A program made the translations under genes and the position numbers. From assembly GCA_030544235.1 (NCBI GenBank), contig CM060475.1, forward strand, positions 2,813,920 to 2,877,919: a stretch of DNA of 64,000 bases. The letters run 5' to 3'. This DNA comes from Lepturacanthus savala. Taxonomy: Eukaryota; Chordata; Actinopteri; Scombriformes; Trichiuridae. Below the pieces are notes generated by a model, which was not told where the DNA came from, made no database searches, and saw nothing but the letters and a program-made list of their open reading frames with translations. This document shows positions 12,025-23,400 of the stretch, in pieces (positions within the stretch are counted from its first letter, which is position 1; the number at the start of each line of letters is the position of its first letter).

Positions 12025-14290
12025 AAATGGCTGATTTACTTTATTATTGGTTTTAGTTTAGTATTTATTTCATTTATACACTATATTTTGCATTTGTCCT
12101 TTCCCTCAACTTGATCATTGCCTTGATACTGTCATTAATTAATCATTTGTAAATTATTTGCACAGTTTAAATTCCACAGGATGTCTCAACTTCACTGTTA
12201 TATAAACAATACAAAGTGTAATGAAGTGGAACTTGATGTAGAAGATCTTTGGCTTTCAATAAAATTGCAATTGATTATGATTCTTTAGCCTTCCAACATA
12301 TTTTATTGCCCTGTTATACCACAAAATTTTAATTACAGTCATTTTACATTTATTTTGACATTCTTACCTTTGTTTTACTTAAAATCAACGTTACTTTGGG
12401 ATAAAATCCACCAGATTATAAATAGTATAAATGCAATTCATGCAATTAATTCAGTTAAATATGTGTAAGATGGTTAAAAAGCATATTTGTTGTGTAGTTG
12501 ACAAGCGGTAAAGCATATTTGGGTGAAGTAATTCATTAGGTAATAAATAATTGCTAAAAATAAGTAGATTTAACCAGTGGACACCAAATGTTGGTAACTT
12601 TTGTTAATATAAATGCAGAAAATACCTTTATTTTATAGACTGTATAGACTTATTTTTCACATTTAAAAATGTGTTACCGTAAATTCTCTAATATTAGCCG
12701 GTATTTACGGCTCTAATACTTTTAAAAGTGTAATTGAACGCAAAAATATACAGACGAATCTGTTTATCTCATTAAAAAAAGCACTTAAAATATAAAGTCA
12801 TGGCGCCGGTGGCCTGGGAAAACGCAACACAAACGGTAAAACACCGGTAGGCTAACATTGTTAGCTAACGGTACGCTAACGTTGTTAGCAAACGTTAGCC
12901 TAACAGTGTATTAAAACGTTAGCTAACGTTTTAACGTTGTTAGCTAACGTAGCTAACAACGTAACGTAGCTTTAACGTTAGCTAACGTTGTTAGCCTAAC
13001 AGTTAACTAACAACGTTAACTAACTGTATTAAACCGTTAGCTAACGTTAGCTAACGGTTTAACGTTGATAGCTAACGTAGCTAACAACGTAACGTAGCTT
13101 TAACGTTGTTAGCTAACGTTCTAATACACTGTTAGCTAACGTTGTTAGCCTAACAACGTTTGCTAACGTTTTCTACGGATCCTGTTGTATAGCCTGGCAT
13201 GAGTGAAGAGGAGGATAAAACAGAATTGAGCGTTTTTTAAACCAGTAAGTTCCCTTTTGTTAATTTTATAAATGTTCTAAATGTATACCGTGATGTAACT
13301 GTGCTGTTTCAATTAATGCACTTTGTATTTTATAGAATATACACCGTAAATTCTCTAATATAGACCCATGCGCCCTAATTTCAGGTAAGACATGCGTTTA
13401 TTGTCATTTCACTGTGTAGTGGATGTATTCTGCACTTATAATAGACTCTTTAATTTTTATTAGTAAATTAGCATTAGTAGTATTAGTATTAGTAAAATCC
13501 ACTGTTGCTATAGCTACACTTGACTCTTGATGCTGTAGGTTGAATGACAGAAGAAGTGAAGTTGAGATAAAGGATGATGAATGATATGCCCCGTTACTGC
13601 ATATTATTAAGTAATTTACTATATTCTACATAGCACATTCCTCTACTATACATACACCTTACATAAAAGATGATGTCATAATTTTTATTTGGCAGCCCCA
13701 CCTACTTAAAACACACCTGCACACCTGCAGTATGCTGTAATTATTATAACTTTTGCTCTTTAATTCAGCAGTGAGGGGAATTCTGCCATTTTATTGCACT
13801 GGGGGTTGGATCTTTGAGTTCTGGGTGCAATCAAATGCAGCATAAATGGCTCCAATTTATATTTTGTTTATTTTTTGACATTCTACAATTGGGCGAGAAT
13901 ATTTGCATTCATTCAAATTGACATGGCTGCTGAACCCCATCGTATGTATAGATAAACAGTAATGGTCCCAACATTGAGCCCTGGGGGATCCCACGGGTGA
14001 CATTCAGTAATTGTGATCTAGAATTTTGAGTTCAGTGTTCTTTTTTTCAGTAATACTTTATAAATTCATTTATGCAAATTAATTTGCATATACCATATTT
14101 CTGATATTATAGTACATTATGTATCTAAAGTCATATATTTTTGACATTTTTTCCCGTATATACAGTTTAAAGGTCAATCTGAATCCTGTTCTGCTTTTTC
14201 AGTATCCAGGCATTATTTTTGGATAAATTAGTGTAGTCATTCGCTCTTAGGCTGTTTTCCTTTTTAGAAAATAGTAGAAAAAGAATCTAT
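12025..14290. other. Insert inside copy A of the hs6st3 3'-end duplicate
   Basis: This DNA has no partner in copy B. It is very AT-rich, has no coding frame, and holds the palindromic GTTAGCTAACG array. Two direct copies of ACCGTAAATTCTCTAATAT occur at 12677-12695 and 13345-13363 on either side of that array. The direct orientation argues against a simple inverted-repeat transposon. It may be a composite of repeats inserted into copy A, or DNA lost from copy B. Confidence 0.5.
12850..13173. repeat. Palindromic GTTAGCTAACG minisatellite
   Basis: About 320 bases consist almost entirely of GTTAGCTAACGTT variants, with many local palindromes such as AACGTTAGCTAACGTT. Unit spacing is irregular (about 10-20 bases) and units run in both directions because the core is self-complementary. 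The array should form hairpins or cruciforms. It is not coding in any frame. Confidence 0.85.
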
Positions 14291-15112
14291 TCCAACGCAT
14301 TGTGTGCCAGGAAGGGCTTATTTACAGCTGCCATTTTCCAGAAACAGGATATTAATGTTAAGCAATCATTTGAGCCTTGAGAACACTTCAAAGTTCTGCT
14401 GTCTGTGGAAATGTATTGAAATAGATGTTTTGTTACTGGAGTGCAAATGGAGCATCAGTAGAGCTTAGCACCGTCTGTCGCAAAGTACTGTATCAATTCA
14501 GCAAGCCGCTGAGTTTCTTCTATTTTCTGCTGTGCTAAAGTCAGGGTCAATTGAACTCTAAATGATCCATCTGGATGCGAAGAGGCTGTGATCAATGCCC
14601 TAATGGTGGAAACACCGATGTTCTCTCAATGCGATGCAGAGTTTGAGCCACATATTTGAGGACTTGAGGTTTGCTTGACTAACACTAATAAAAGACTCGA
14701 CTTTGATTAAGTATTCATGATTTGCTACTTGACGTAGACATGAGAGCGATGACTTTAAAGGACTAATAATAACTTTAAGCCACAAAAATGCCCCTTTGGA
14801 TGATATACTGGGTAGATTATCATATTTTAAAGTATTCACCATACGATTCTCACCAGAATAACTTGTGACATGTTCGAAACCTGAAGGTTAAGACTTGGAA
14901 CTTCTGCTGTGATGTAGCGTTGAAACAGCCTCTGACAGCTCTCATCTCTCCACCTTGAGAAAAAGCCTCATCAGTCTACATCAGCATGTCTGTACGTGCA
15001 CGCGTAGGCATGGAAGAAGTTGGCACATCGTGTGAAGAATTTTTTGATTTCGTTGAGCATATCAGAGAAGAGTCCATCAGCGACAAATTTACATCACAGG
15101 ATGGTGCATGTT

Positions 15113-15118
15113 TTTATT
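15113..15118 (-). terminator. Polyadenylation signal retained in hs6st3 copy A
   Basis: The minus strand reads AATAAA here, at the position equivalent to 16666-16671 in copy B, inside the 194-bp block that is nearly identical between copies. No intact upstream gene feeds it now. Confidence 0.4.
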
Positions 15119-15781
15119 GAATGCATTTCATTTCAAGAAATTGCCATGATTGTTTCTGTATATGTCTGCTTAATCATTCAGAAAGAAAACACACTGCAGG
15201 GTATTGCCAAGGTTGTGCTTTGATATTCTTATAAAGCCAAACACCACAAAGTAACTACGATATTTCACTGATCAATGCAGCGGTGGATCACAGACGTGAC
15301 ACAGAGGAGCCTTCATGTCATTTCAGAAAATATCCTAAAATTCTCCATTTTTGTAATTATTGTTTTTCAGGTCTACGCCGTTTTTGGGGCATTTTCTGCT
15401 TTGAGAGCATCGAAATCACTCGCTGAAGAATAAATAAATACACCTCACCACTGCAGTGCCAAAATAAGGGAAAAAACAAACAGGTTGCCATGGCAATAAC
15501 ATCCATCTTAAGACCAGTCGCTATGAGGCTTTGAGGGCAGGAGGTTTTGGCGGATGGAGGAGAGTTAAGCACAATAAATGAAACAGCGATCAGTCACTGC
15601 AGCAGAGTTTTTAGTTCCTGTGTCCTGCTGTCGTCCTCTGTGGCGGCTACAACCTCGAGCATCTTCCCTTCCTCCTCTTCCTCCTCTTCTCCTCCACAGC
15701 TCAGCTGGATAGATCCCGTGCAGGACTTGCCCGTCGAGGCTGTTCTGCCCATCGCCATCACTGACACATTATTTACCCACA

Positions 15782-17460
15782 AACTGCTTCATCCCGGACA
15801 CCATATGTCATTCTGCGGCAATGCCATGCCACTTCTTTATGGCCCCAGATCACATTTCAAAGCCGTTATTGAGCTGTGTCAAATCAGACTCTGAATCCTT
15901 ATGGCATTAGGTGGAATTAATGTAACATTTAAAGCAGTGTCTGAAGTTGTCTGACACTTTCCTTTGTGCACATGTACACAGACATGGAATCTGTCTTGTC
16001 ATTATCACAGGCTTATGTTATTCTAATCTTTCTCTTGTTATATTGCATAAGGAGAACAGAGGCTGCAACTGGAAATTCCTTTTCTGCCTCCTGACTGATC
16101 TGCTCCTCATCCTCATTTTTTTTTCCCCTTCTTGTGAACAAATGCGTGCGGAGGACGAGAAGCGCGTATTAAAGCCACGATTTTACAGGCAGGATATTAA
16201 TATTAAGCAATCATTTCTGCACGTAACGTTTCAAAGGCCTGCTGTCTGTGGAAAACGTATTGAAATAGATTGTTTTGCTACTGGAGTGCAAATTGAGCAT
16301 CAGTAGAGCTGATGAACTGTATGTGGCGATGTAAGCATCCAGCAAGCCCCTGGGTTTGTTCTATTTTCTGCTGCGCTGGAGTCATGGTCAATTGAACTCT
16401 AAATGATCAATTTGGAAGTGAAGAGCCTGTGATCAATGCCCTAATGGTGGAAACAGCAATGTTCTCTCACCGTGATAGAAGAGAACTAGAACTGACTCTG
16501 ACAACCTGTCTTTCAGGCCCGCAGCCCCGCTCTCATCAGCGTGTCAGGGAGAAGTCGGCACAGCACGTGAAGACTTCAGATCTCCCTGTCGTGAGATCAC
16601 GCTGCGAGGAAGGAACACGTGAGCGAACATCAGGGACAAATTTACATCACAGGATGCTGCATATTTTTATTGAATGCATTTCATTGCAAGAAATTGCCTT
16701 GATTGTTTCTGTATACTTCTGCTTAATCAGTCGGAAAGAAAACACACTGCAGACTATTGCCAAGGTTGTGCTTTGATATTCTTATGAAGCCAAACACCAC
16801 AAAGTAACTACGATATTTCACTGATCAACACGGCGCTAGATCACAGACATGACACAGAGGATCCTTCAAGTCATTCTCCATTTTGAAAATAGCATAAAAT
16901 TGTCCTTCGTGAACCACGTTGTTTTTTTTTTTTTTTCAGACTGACTCGTCTTTAGTGAGATTTTAAGAAACACTTCTGCTTTGAGAACATTCAAAGCAGC
17001 CGCTAAGGAATAAATAAACGCGTTTTCACAACTGCAGCGCCAAAAATAAGCCATCGGAGAACAAAAAAGAAACAAAAAACAAATACAAAATGTTTAGGTT
17101 GCCATGACAATTACATCCATCATAAATATTAAGACATCATTCGGCAGTCCGACAAAGCGCGATGAGGCTTTGAGGGCAGGAGTTTTTTTTGTTTTTTTGG
17201 CAAGAGGCGAGACGCAGGGAGACGGATGGAGGAGTAAAGCACGATGAATCAAACGCCGATCTGAGTTTTTTTTATTTTTATTTTATTTTTTATTTTTTTT
17301 TGTTTCCGTGTCCTCACCAGTGAACCACCTGGCTGCTGTAGTCCTCCGTGGTGGCTACAACCTCCAGCATCTTCACCTCCTCCTCGTCTTCCTCGTCCTC
17401 CTCCTCCCCGCCCCCTAGTCTCCACAGCTCGGCCAGATAGGTCCTGTGCTGCCGCTGCCT
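15782..17460 (-). repeat. Copy B of the tandem duplicate: hs6st3 3' UTR, flank and last codons
   Basis: This is the duplicate unit still joined to the intact gene. It comprises the C-terminal coding end (17314 to about 17460), the 3' UTR and downstream flank. The junction with copy A is near 15760-15782, where coding-end similarity stops and the sequence restarts with AAACTGCTTCATCC, which begins copy A at 11664. That arrangement defines a head-to-tail duplication. Confidence 0.8.
16666..16671 (-). terminator. Likely hs6st3 polyadenylation signal
   Basis: AATAAA on the minus strand about 640 bases downstream of the hs6st3 stop codon, followed on that strand by GU-containing sequence (CTGTGATGT, then TGATGTTCG). 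The hexamer is conserved in the detached copy. Another AATAAA-like option lies in the T-rich run at 17266-17300, immediately after the stop, but that run is low complexity. Confidence 0.5.
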
Positions 17461-20400
17461 CTGCTGCCGCTGCTGCCGCCGCCGCAGCCGCTCCTCCTGG
17501 TGCTGCCGCTGGCGGTTGTACTGGTAGCGGTGCAGGAACAGCTCCTTGGCGTACTCGTACAGCTCCACGTCGAGGGCGTTCAGCCCCTCGATGCGCCACC
17601 GCACCTTCTCGCTGATCCCCACGCTGGCGGCGTGCGTGCTGTTGATCTGCGTGAAGGCCCGGATGAAGCGCAGGCCGAACGTCCGCTCGAACAGGTACTG
17701 CGTCTTGCGCTGGAACTCCGTGAGGCCGTAGAAGGCCATGTTGCGCAGGTTGGCCTTGGCGCTGGCGAGCAGCACGCGGCCGCGCTCCAGCTCGCTCATG
17801 GAGGACACGTTGTAGCAGCCCACCAGGCTGAGGTCGGCCAGCATGCGCACCTGCCGGTTGTTGGCCAGGTTGGAGGGGCAGTCCATGAAGTCGGCCAGGG
17901 CCACACCCGTCCAGTCCTCGCCACTGTAGCAGGCGGGCAGCTCGTCCTGGGTGGGCGAGCGGCCGTCGCACATGTGGAGGGCCGTCTTCCACGTGGCGCC
18001 GCGCTGCACGTGCTTCCACTCGCTGAGGTAGCGTGACACAGGGTCGCGGAGCATGGTGATGTAGTAGAAGTTCCTGCATCAGGAGATAAAAGGTATACTT
18101 TAGAAGCATGTTGACAGCAGAGACTTGTAAAGAATAATTTGAGACTTGATGAGAGTTAAGGCTACAGAAGTGGCATTTTTGCCTTTATTTAAATGGGACA
18201 CTAGATAGGAAAAGGGTGCTCATACAGGGTTACTGCACGGTCTGAAACTGTCTTAAAAGCATTGAATTTCTGAATTTGGAAGTCATAACTTTAAATTAAT
18301 GAATAGACTTAGGTGAAGTTTTAAGGAAAAATATTTTATATTGACATATTTAATACAAATAGAAATGAGCAAATTAAAAAAAAAGTTTTTTCTTTCCTAT
18401 TAGGTCTGAGTTTTCTTTAAAAAGTCTTAAAAAGACTAACTTGAAGAAACCTGTAGGAAGCCTGATACATGATTGGCCATATAGTATGTGCCTAACTAAA
18501 CTTTTTCACATCAAGGACCCTTAAACTCACAAAAACTAGACCACAGACCCCATCTCATAGGGTTTTTGCTTTAACTTTTATAAAAGAGAACCATTTAATA
18601 TCCCGCCGATATGAAATTAATTGACAGGTGCCAGATGTGACTGTGTGAACGCTACATCCAGGTGTGAAGGTGTGTGAACAGATCACAAATAGTTTGTTGT
18701 CACATCAGTTTGCTCCTGCTTTTCTCTCTTAATGAGTTTTTTTTTTGTTCACCTTATGTTTCTGAATCCCGCTGATGTGCCATGAGCGGCACTTCAGAAA
18801 TTGCTGTCAGCCAGCTGCAGACACCTTTAAACTGCCAAACACAGCTCTGTGTTCTTATCTATTGAGTTCAGTGATAACCGCTATAACAGCGAGGTGACTG
18901 CAGGAGTCAGCGGCAGCAGAATTTCTGCCAGTTTTCCAAAGGTTTTTCAAAAATGAAAACAACATAGATAAAAGGGAAATTGAAAATGTTCATCTTGTGT
19001 GCAAAGATCACCATGACCTTTCAGTGTCAGAGGCAGAAACTAAATATAAAGCTGAACGTTTTATTCCTTTCATTCCACAAGGCTGAAGTGTACTTCCTGG
19101 AGTGAAAAAAAGAAAGAATTCAAGGACGTTTTAGAGGAAAGGAAGGTTCTTCTTTACCGATTTTTTTTTACAAACTTAAATTAAGTTTTCAATACATGAT
19201 GCATTTCGTTTCCCTGAACAGAATCTTCTTCAACTAACCGTCTAATCCTTCACTGTTGGTAGAGTTTATACTTTCAAAAATAAATGTCTTTTAATCAATT
19301 ATACATTTTCTATTTACTAAAATAAGAGGAGATGTTCTGGAGATTCATATCTGAATGTCTATTGATCCACTGCTTTATAAGTCAGGGGCTAAATATTTTT
19401 TAGTTTGTACATACTTTCTTACTGAATGAAATATTCACTAGTGTCTCTCTAGTCTAGATTTAGTGTGTTGGGAGTTGAAATGGACATCAGAGCAGAAGTG
19501 ATCATATTCATAAAGTTTCTATGATCAGCAGCAACATGCATCATGTTTTAACTCATGACGCAGATTATTAGAAGAATTGGCAACATGTGATGCTTAATCA
19601 TATTATAGCCTCACTTTATATAAGACTGTAGTTCTGTTCTCCTTCCTAAAAGATTAAATCAACCTCCGGTTAGCAAATAAAAAAATCACAATACTCTCCC
19701 CTGTTCTGACCTTCCCTTCTTTAAGAATAATTTTCACACACTCCCTAAGATCTTCTTTCATTTTAAGAACTCGCTGTTCCCTCCCCAGTTTGAACATAGA
19801 GAAAACACAGCAAAGTCTTTTGCTGGACCTTTACACTATTTAAGAGAAAAATCACCTTCCTGATTGATTTTTTTTTTTGCAAGGATAGAGTCTGAAAAGG
19901 AAACTAATAGAAAGGAATCAGAGCGAGAGATATTTCATTCTGCTTTAACATATAATTTCAAACTAACTGAGCTAATAGGAGCTTTCTTGGATTGTATCTA
20001 AAGCAGGGGTGGACAACCCTGGTCGTGGAGATCTACTGTGGGTGCAGGTTTTAGTTCCAACCAAGCAGCAACACACCTGATTCTACTAAAGAAGCTCAAC
20101 AGCAAGGCCCCTAATGGCTCATTAGTATAATCAGTTGTGTTCCTGCTTGGTTGGAGCATAAACCTGCACCCACAGGTTTGCCCACCGCTAATCTAAAGGT
20201 TTACAACACTCACATGATGCTTTGTCTTTAAATGCATTGATTGCTCGGCCCCTCGTTCTAAATCTGCCTTATATAAGATATATAAAACGCAGTGCAGCAA
20301 GCATATAAAAACTGCAGCTTTTACAACGAGAGCATCTGGCAGCTGTTATTGCTCACTGCTAACCTGCGAAATTCGATTAATTGAGAGGGGGGAAGTTGTG

Positions 20401-23400
20401 TTTCTGGGCAAAGGCTGCACAGCCAACCGCCTTAAAAGCCCCACAATTTAGCAATTACTGCGAGACGGCAGATATCAATCAGCTGTGATATGTACTTAAG
20501 TGAGTGGCACAATGATATCATGGCAGCACACACCCGCAGACAGGCACACCACTGGGGATAATGGACATCTACAGTGGAAGCTAAGTGAATTACCCCGCCA
20601 TCTTCGCCGGGTTGAGCGGGCAGCACGAGATGGATGGACACACGCGAGCGCCTCACAGAGCGGCCTTTGTTGTACTTCCTGGATAACAGCTCTGTCTTTT
20701 TCCTCCTCCCGTTTCTATCATCTATCTGTACAGCTAGCCGAGAGACAGCCGGATCGATAAATGTCCGCGCGACTCTGCCTTTCTGCGTCTGTGCTTTCAT
20801 CCTGACCTATTGACAAAGAGCAGCAAATGTCAAAGCTCTCCTCTTACCCCTGTCAGGGGAAGAGGGTCAGATTATGAAGGTCAAGAATAATTACTCGCCG
20901 GGATGAATGGCTGAGGATTTCTCAAGCAGGAAAAACGGCTAGTGTCACTCTAATCAAGCATTTTATAGCATTTATTAGAGCAGAAAACAACCATGGCAAC
21001 AACTGTAGGAGGTCCTCTGCAGGAACATTTTGATATAAATGTGTGAAATCCTTTTTCCAGTAAACACTTTACACTCTTTTCACATCCATCACATAGCTGG
21101 AGCAGAATTAGCATTTGAAACATTTGCAACACAGCCTACACAGAGGGGAGAGGGCAAAATCATTTTTTTTTTCTAAAGTGATGTCACTTGAGTCGACATC
21201 AGCTTCGGCTGAAAATGTTTTTTTTTTAATGGAAAGAAAAGAATGTGAGTGGAATAAAGTGTAGCCCTTTCCTTTTTTTCTTTAAAAACACACCATGTAG
21301 TATTTCAGGATTAAATAACTTATAGAAATGCATAATTCTTTTAATTTAATCTGATATATTATGTATTTAAGGCTATATGAGCCCCTCCTAAACTCCACTC
21401 TAAACACACCCAAATCTGTATAGCAGGGTGAATCAAAGGTGTTGCATTATGGGTAATGTAGGCACAAGGTTTTGACAAGGACAAAGTCTGCTTCTGCTGC
21501 ATTGATTTTGATCTTTCTTTTTTTTTTTAACTGTCCATCCTGAGCTATAGGGGAGCAATGCTTAATTGATGTTGCCTATAAAGATATTGATTATAGCAGC
21601 TCAAAGTGTTTGAAGACAGTTTGGATGATGAAGCTTTCCTGAGCTTAAACTCTCTACTAATGTGCTTAATGGCTTTTCCAAGTCTTTCAAGCCTAAACAG
21701 GATAAAGTAGGAACATTTTCGCTGTTGGATACCTGGTTGATCAAGTATTTTTACTATTCATAAAGCAGTAAAAGTATAGCAATGTTCTCTGAGATGTAAG
21801 TGCATATAAAAGATGCTGGGACTACCTGAGGCTATATAATTGTACAATCATTACCCACTTGCTGTTTGAGCTCATGCACGGTTTGTTCCTAAAGGTAAAG
21901 TTAAATCAGCTTGTCCCATTTGCTAATGATCAATCCAACGCCTCCTCGTTGGTGCCCTTCTCGCTGCCAGTCACCCCTCTCCACGCAGCAAACCTGCAAA
22001 CACTATTGATCAGCCTCTCTCTGCCACTGATTGTCTCTCTCTCTCTCTCTCTTAGCCATCACGATGATAAAAGCCTTGATGGAAATCATTCACGCCGCCG
22101 AGGAAGTGAGCCCACACACACAGAAAGTATCTGAATTGACAACAATGTGATTTAGTTCCTCTTTTATAATGCTGCTTTTAGCGCGGGCATTTTCTAAAGA
22201 ATGAATTTCCGTTTCTGTCGGCCACATCGGAGGGGGGGGGGCTTTGAAAACAAGCACGGGACTGCACATCGATTCACACTGAGAGGAGGGTGTTGATAAC
22301 TCACAGTTGAAAATCCATTTTAAAAGGTGTTTCTGTGCCCACAAGGGATCTCTTAACCATTTTCTCCAAGTGAAACTGCATGGCATGAGCAGGGGGATGG
22401 GGGGGGGGGTGCATCCAATCATCTCAGGGGCTTTATTCACATGCTGAATTTAACAGTTCAGTTTTATCTCCCTAAACTCACTTTTTGCTTGTGATAATGA
22501 GGGCTTTGTGAACACTTTTGGGGAATGAGTTGTTCTGTTCTCATTTAACAGAAGCAAGAGAAATCCATCTCTTGGAGGAACAAGAGGAGCTTAAAAGAAA
22601 CTCTTCTGGTCCATGAAGTCAGAGGTAATGCAGCCTGGTTGTTGAATAAAATTATCTTACATTAAATCTATATATATTTTAAACATATTTTCTTATAATC
22701 CTGGAGTAAGTAGTTTTGTGATTCTGCATTAATTCAAAGCAGCCTGCATAATAAAACAAATATTTACTGATATAAATGGAGGTGCATGCAAATGGAAAAA
22801 ATAGAGGTGTAAAATGGATGTGATGCTGATTTAATCATGAGAAATTGAATGTTTCAATTTTGTTCTTCTCACCCTTGAAGCCACTTGTGTTGTGTGATGA
22901 ATGGAAGATGGAAGAAAAGGATAAAACACTCATATCATATCACGTGAATTCACATGCATTTTTTAGCGCCTCCCTTTGCATCAATTAATTTCTGTTATTT
23001 CCACCCTTCCTTCATAGGATTTGTTGTTGAGAATCTAAACAGCAATCATCCCACCTTCCAAATGTGAGTAATTGTTTCTTTTTTTCAAGCATACATGCAC
23101 ACAGTTCAAATAAATATAAAAACACTGTTAAACTACAAGGAGTTGAATTTCTGTGGTTTTAATTGTGGATATATCATGATAGTAATAAAAAAACTTCAAA
23201 TAAAAAAAAAAAAACTGGCAATAAGACGGCTGAGAGGAACATCAGAGGCTACAGATGGAGCCGCAGCAGGCCTGCGTGATAAAGAGGATGTTATCAAGAT
23301 GACCGAGTGGCATGGCTCAGTTGCACAGAGACCAAGAGAGTCTCATCACATCAGTCTCCAGACCAAGAGGTCACTCATCTGATTCTCTCTCGTACAAATT

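Larger units (their letters stand above)
11664..15760 (-). pseudogene. Detached copy A of the hs6st3 3' end (tandem duplicate)
   Basis: This interval aligns collinearly with 15782-17460, the real 3' end of hs6st3. Blocks: 11664-12024 matches 15782-16140; 14290-14640 matches about 16141-16490; 14960-15760 matches about 16515-17460. At 15600-15720 (minus strand) it keeps a diverged copy of the last ~35 codons, with an acid run followed by KMLEVVAATED, where the live gene has KMLEVVATTED. The rest of the gene is missing, and the terminal Trp and stop of the live gene are not preserved. It cannot make the enzyme. A ~2.27 kb insert splits it at 12025-14290. Overall similarity is moderate, so the duplication is old, but one 194-bp block is far better preserved. 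Direction and order are inferred from the copy attached to the intact gene. Confidence 0.82.

Noticed and set aside
17446..18036. 196-codon plus-strand frame over hs6st3 exon 2
   Set aside because: It is the antisense shadow of a GC-rich coding exon, with low-complexity L/P/V composition.
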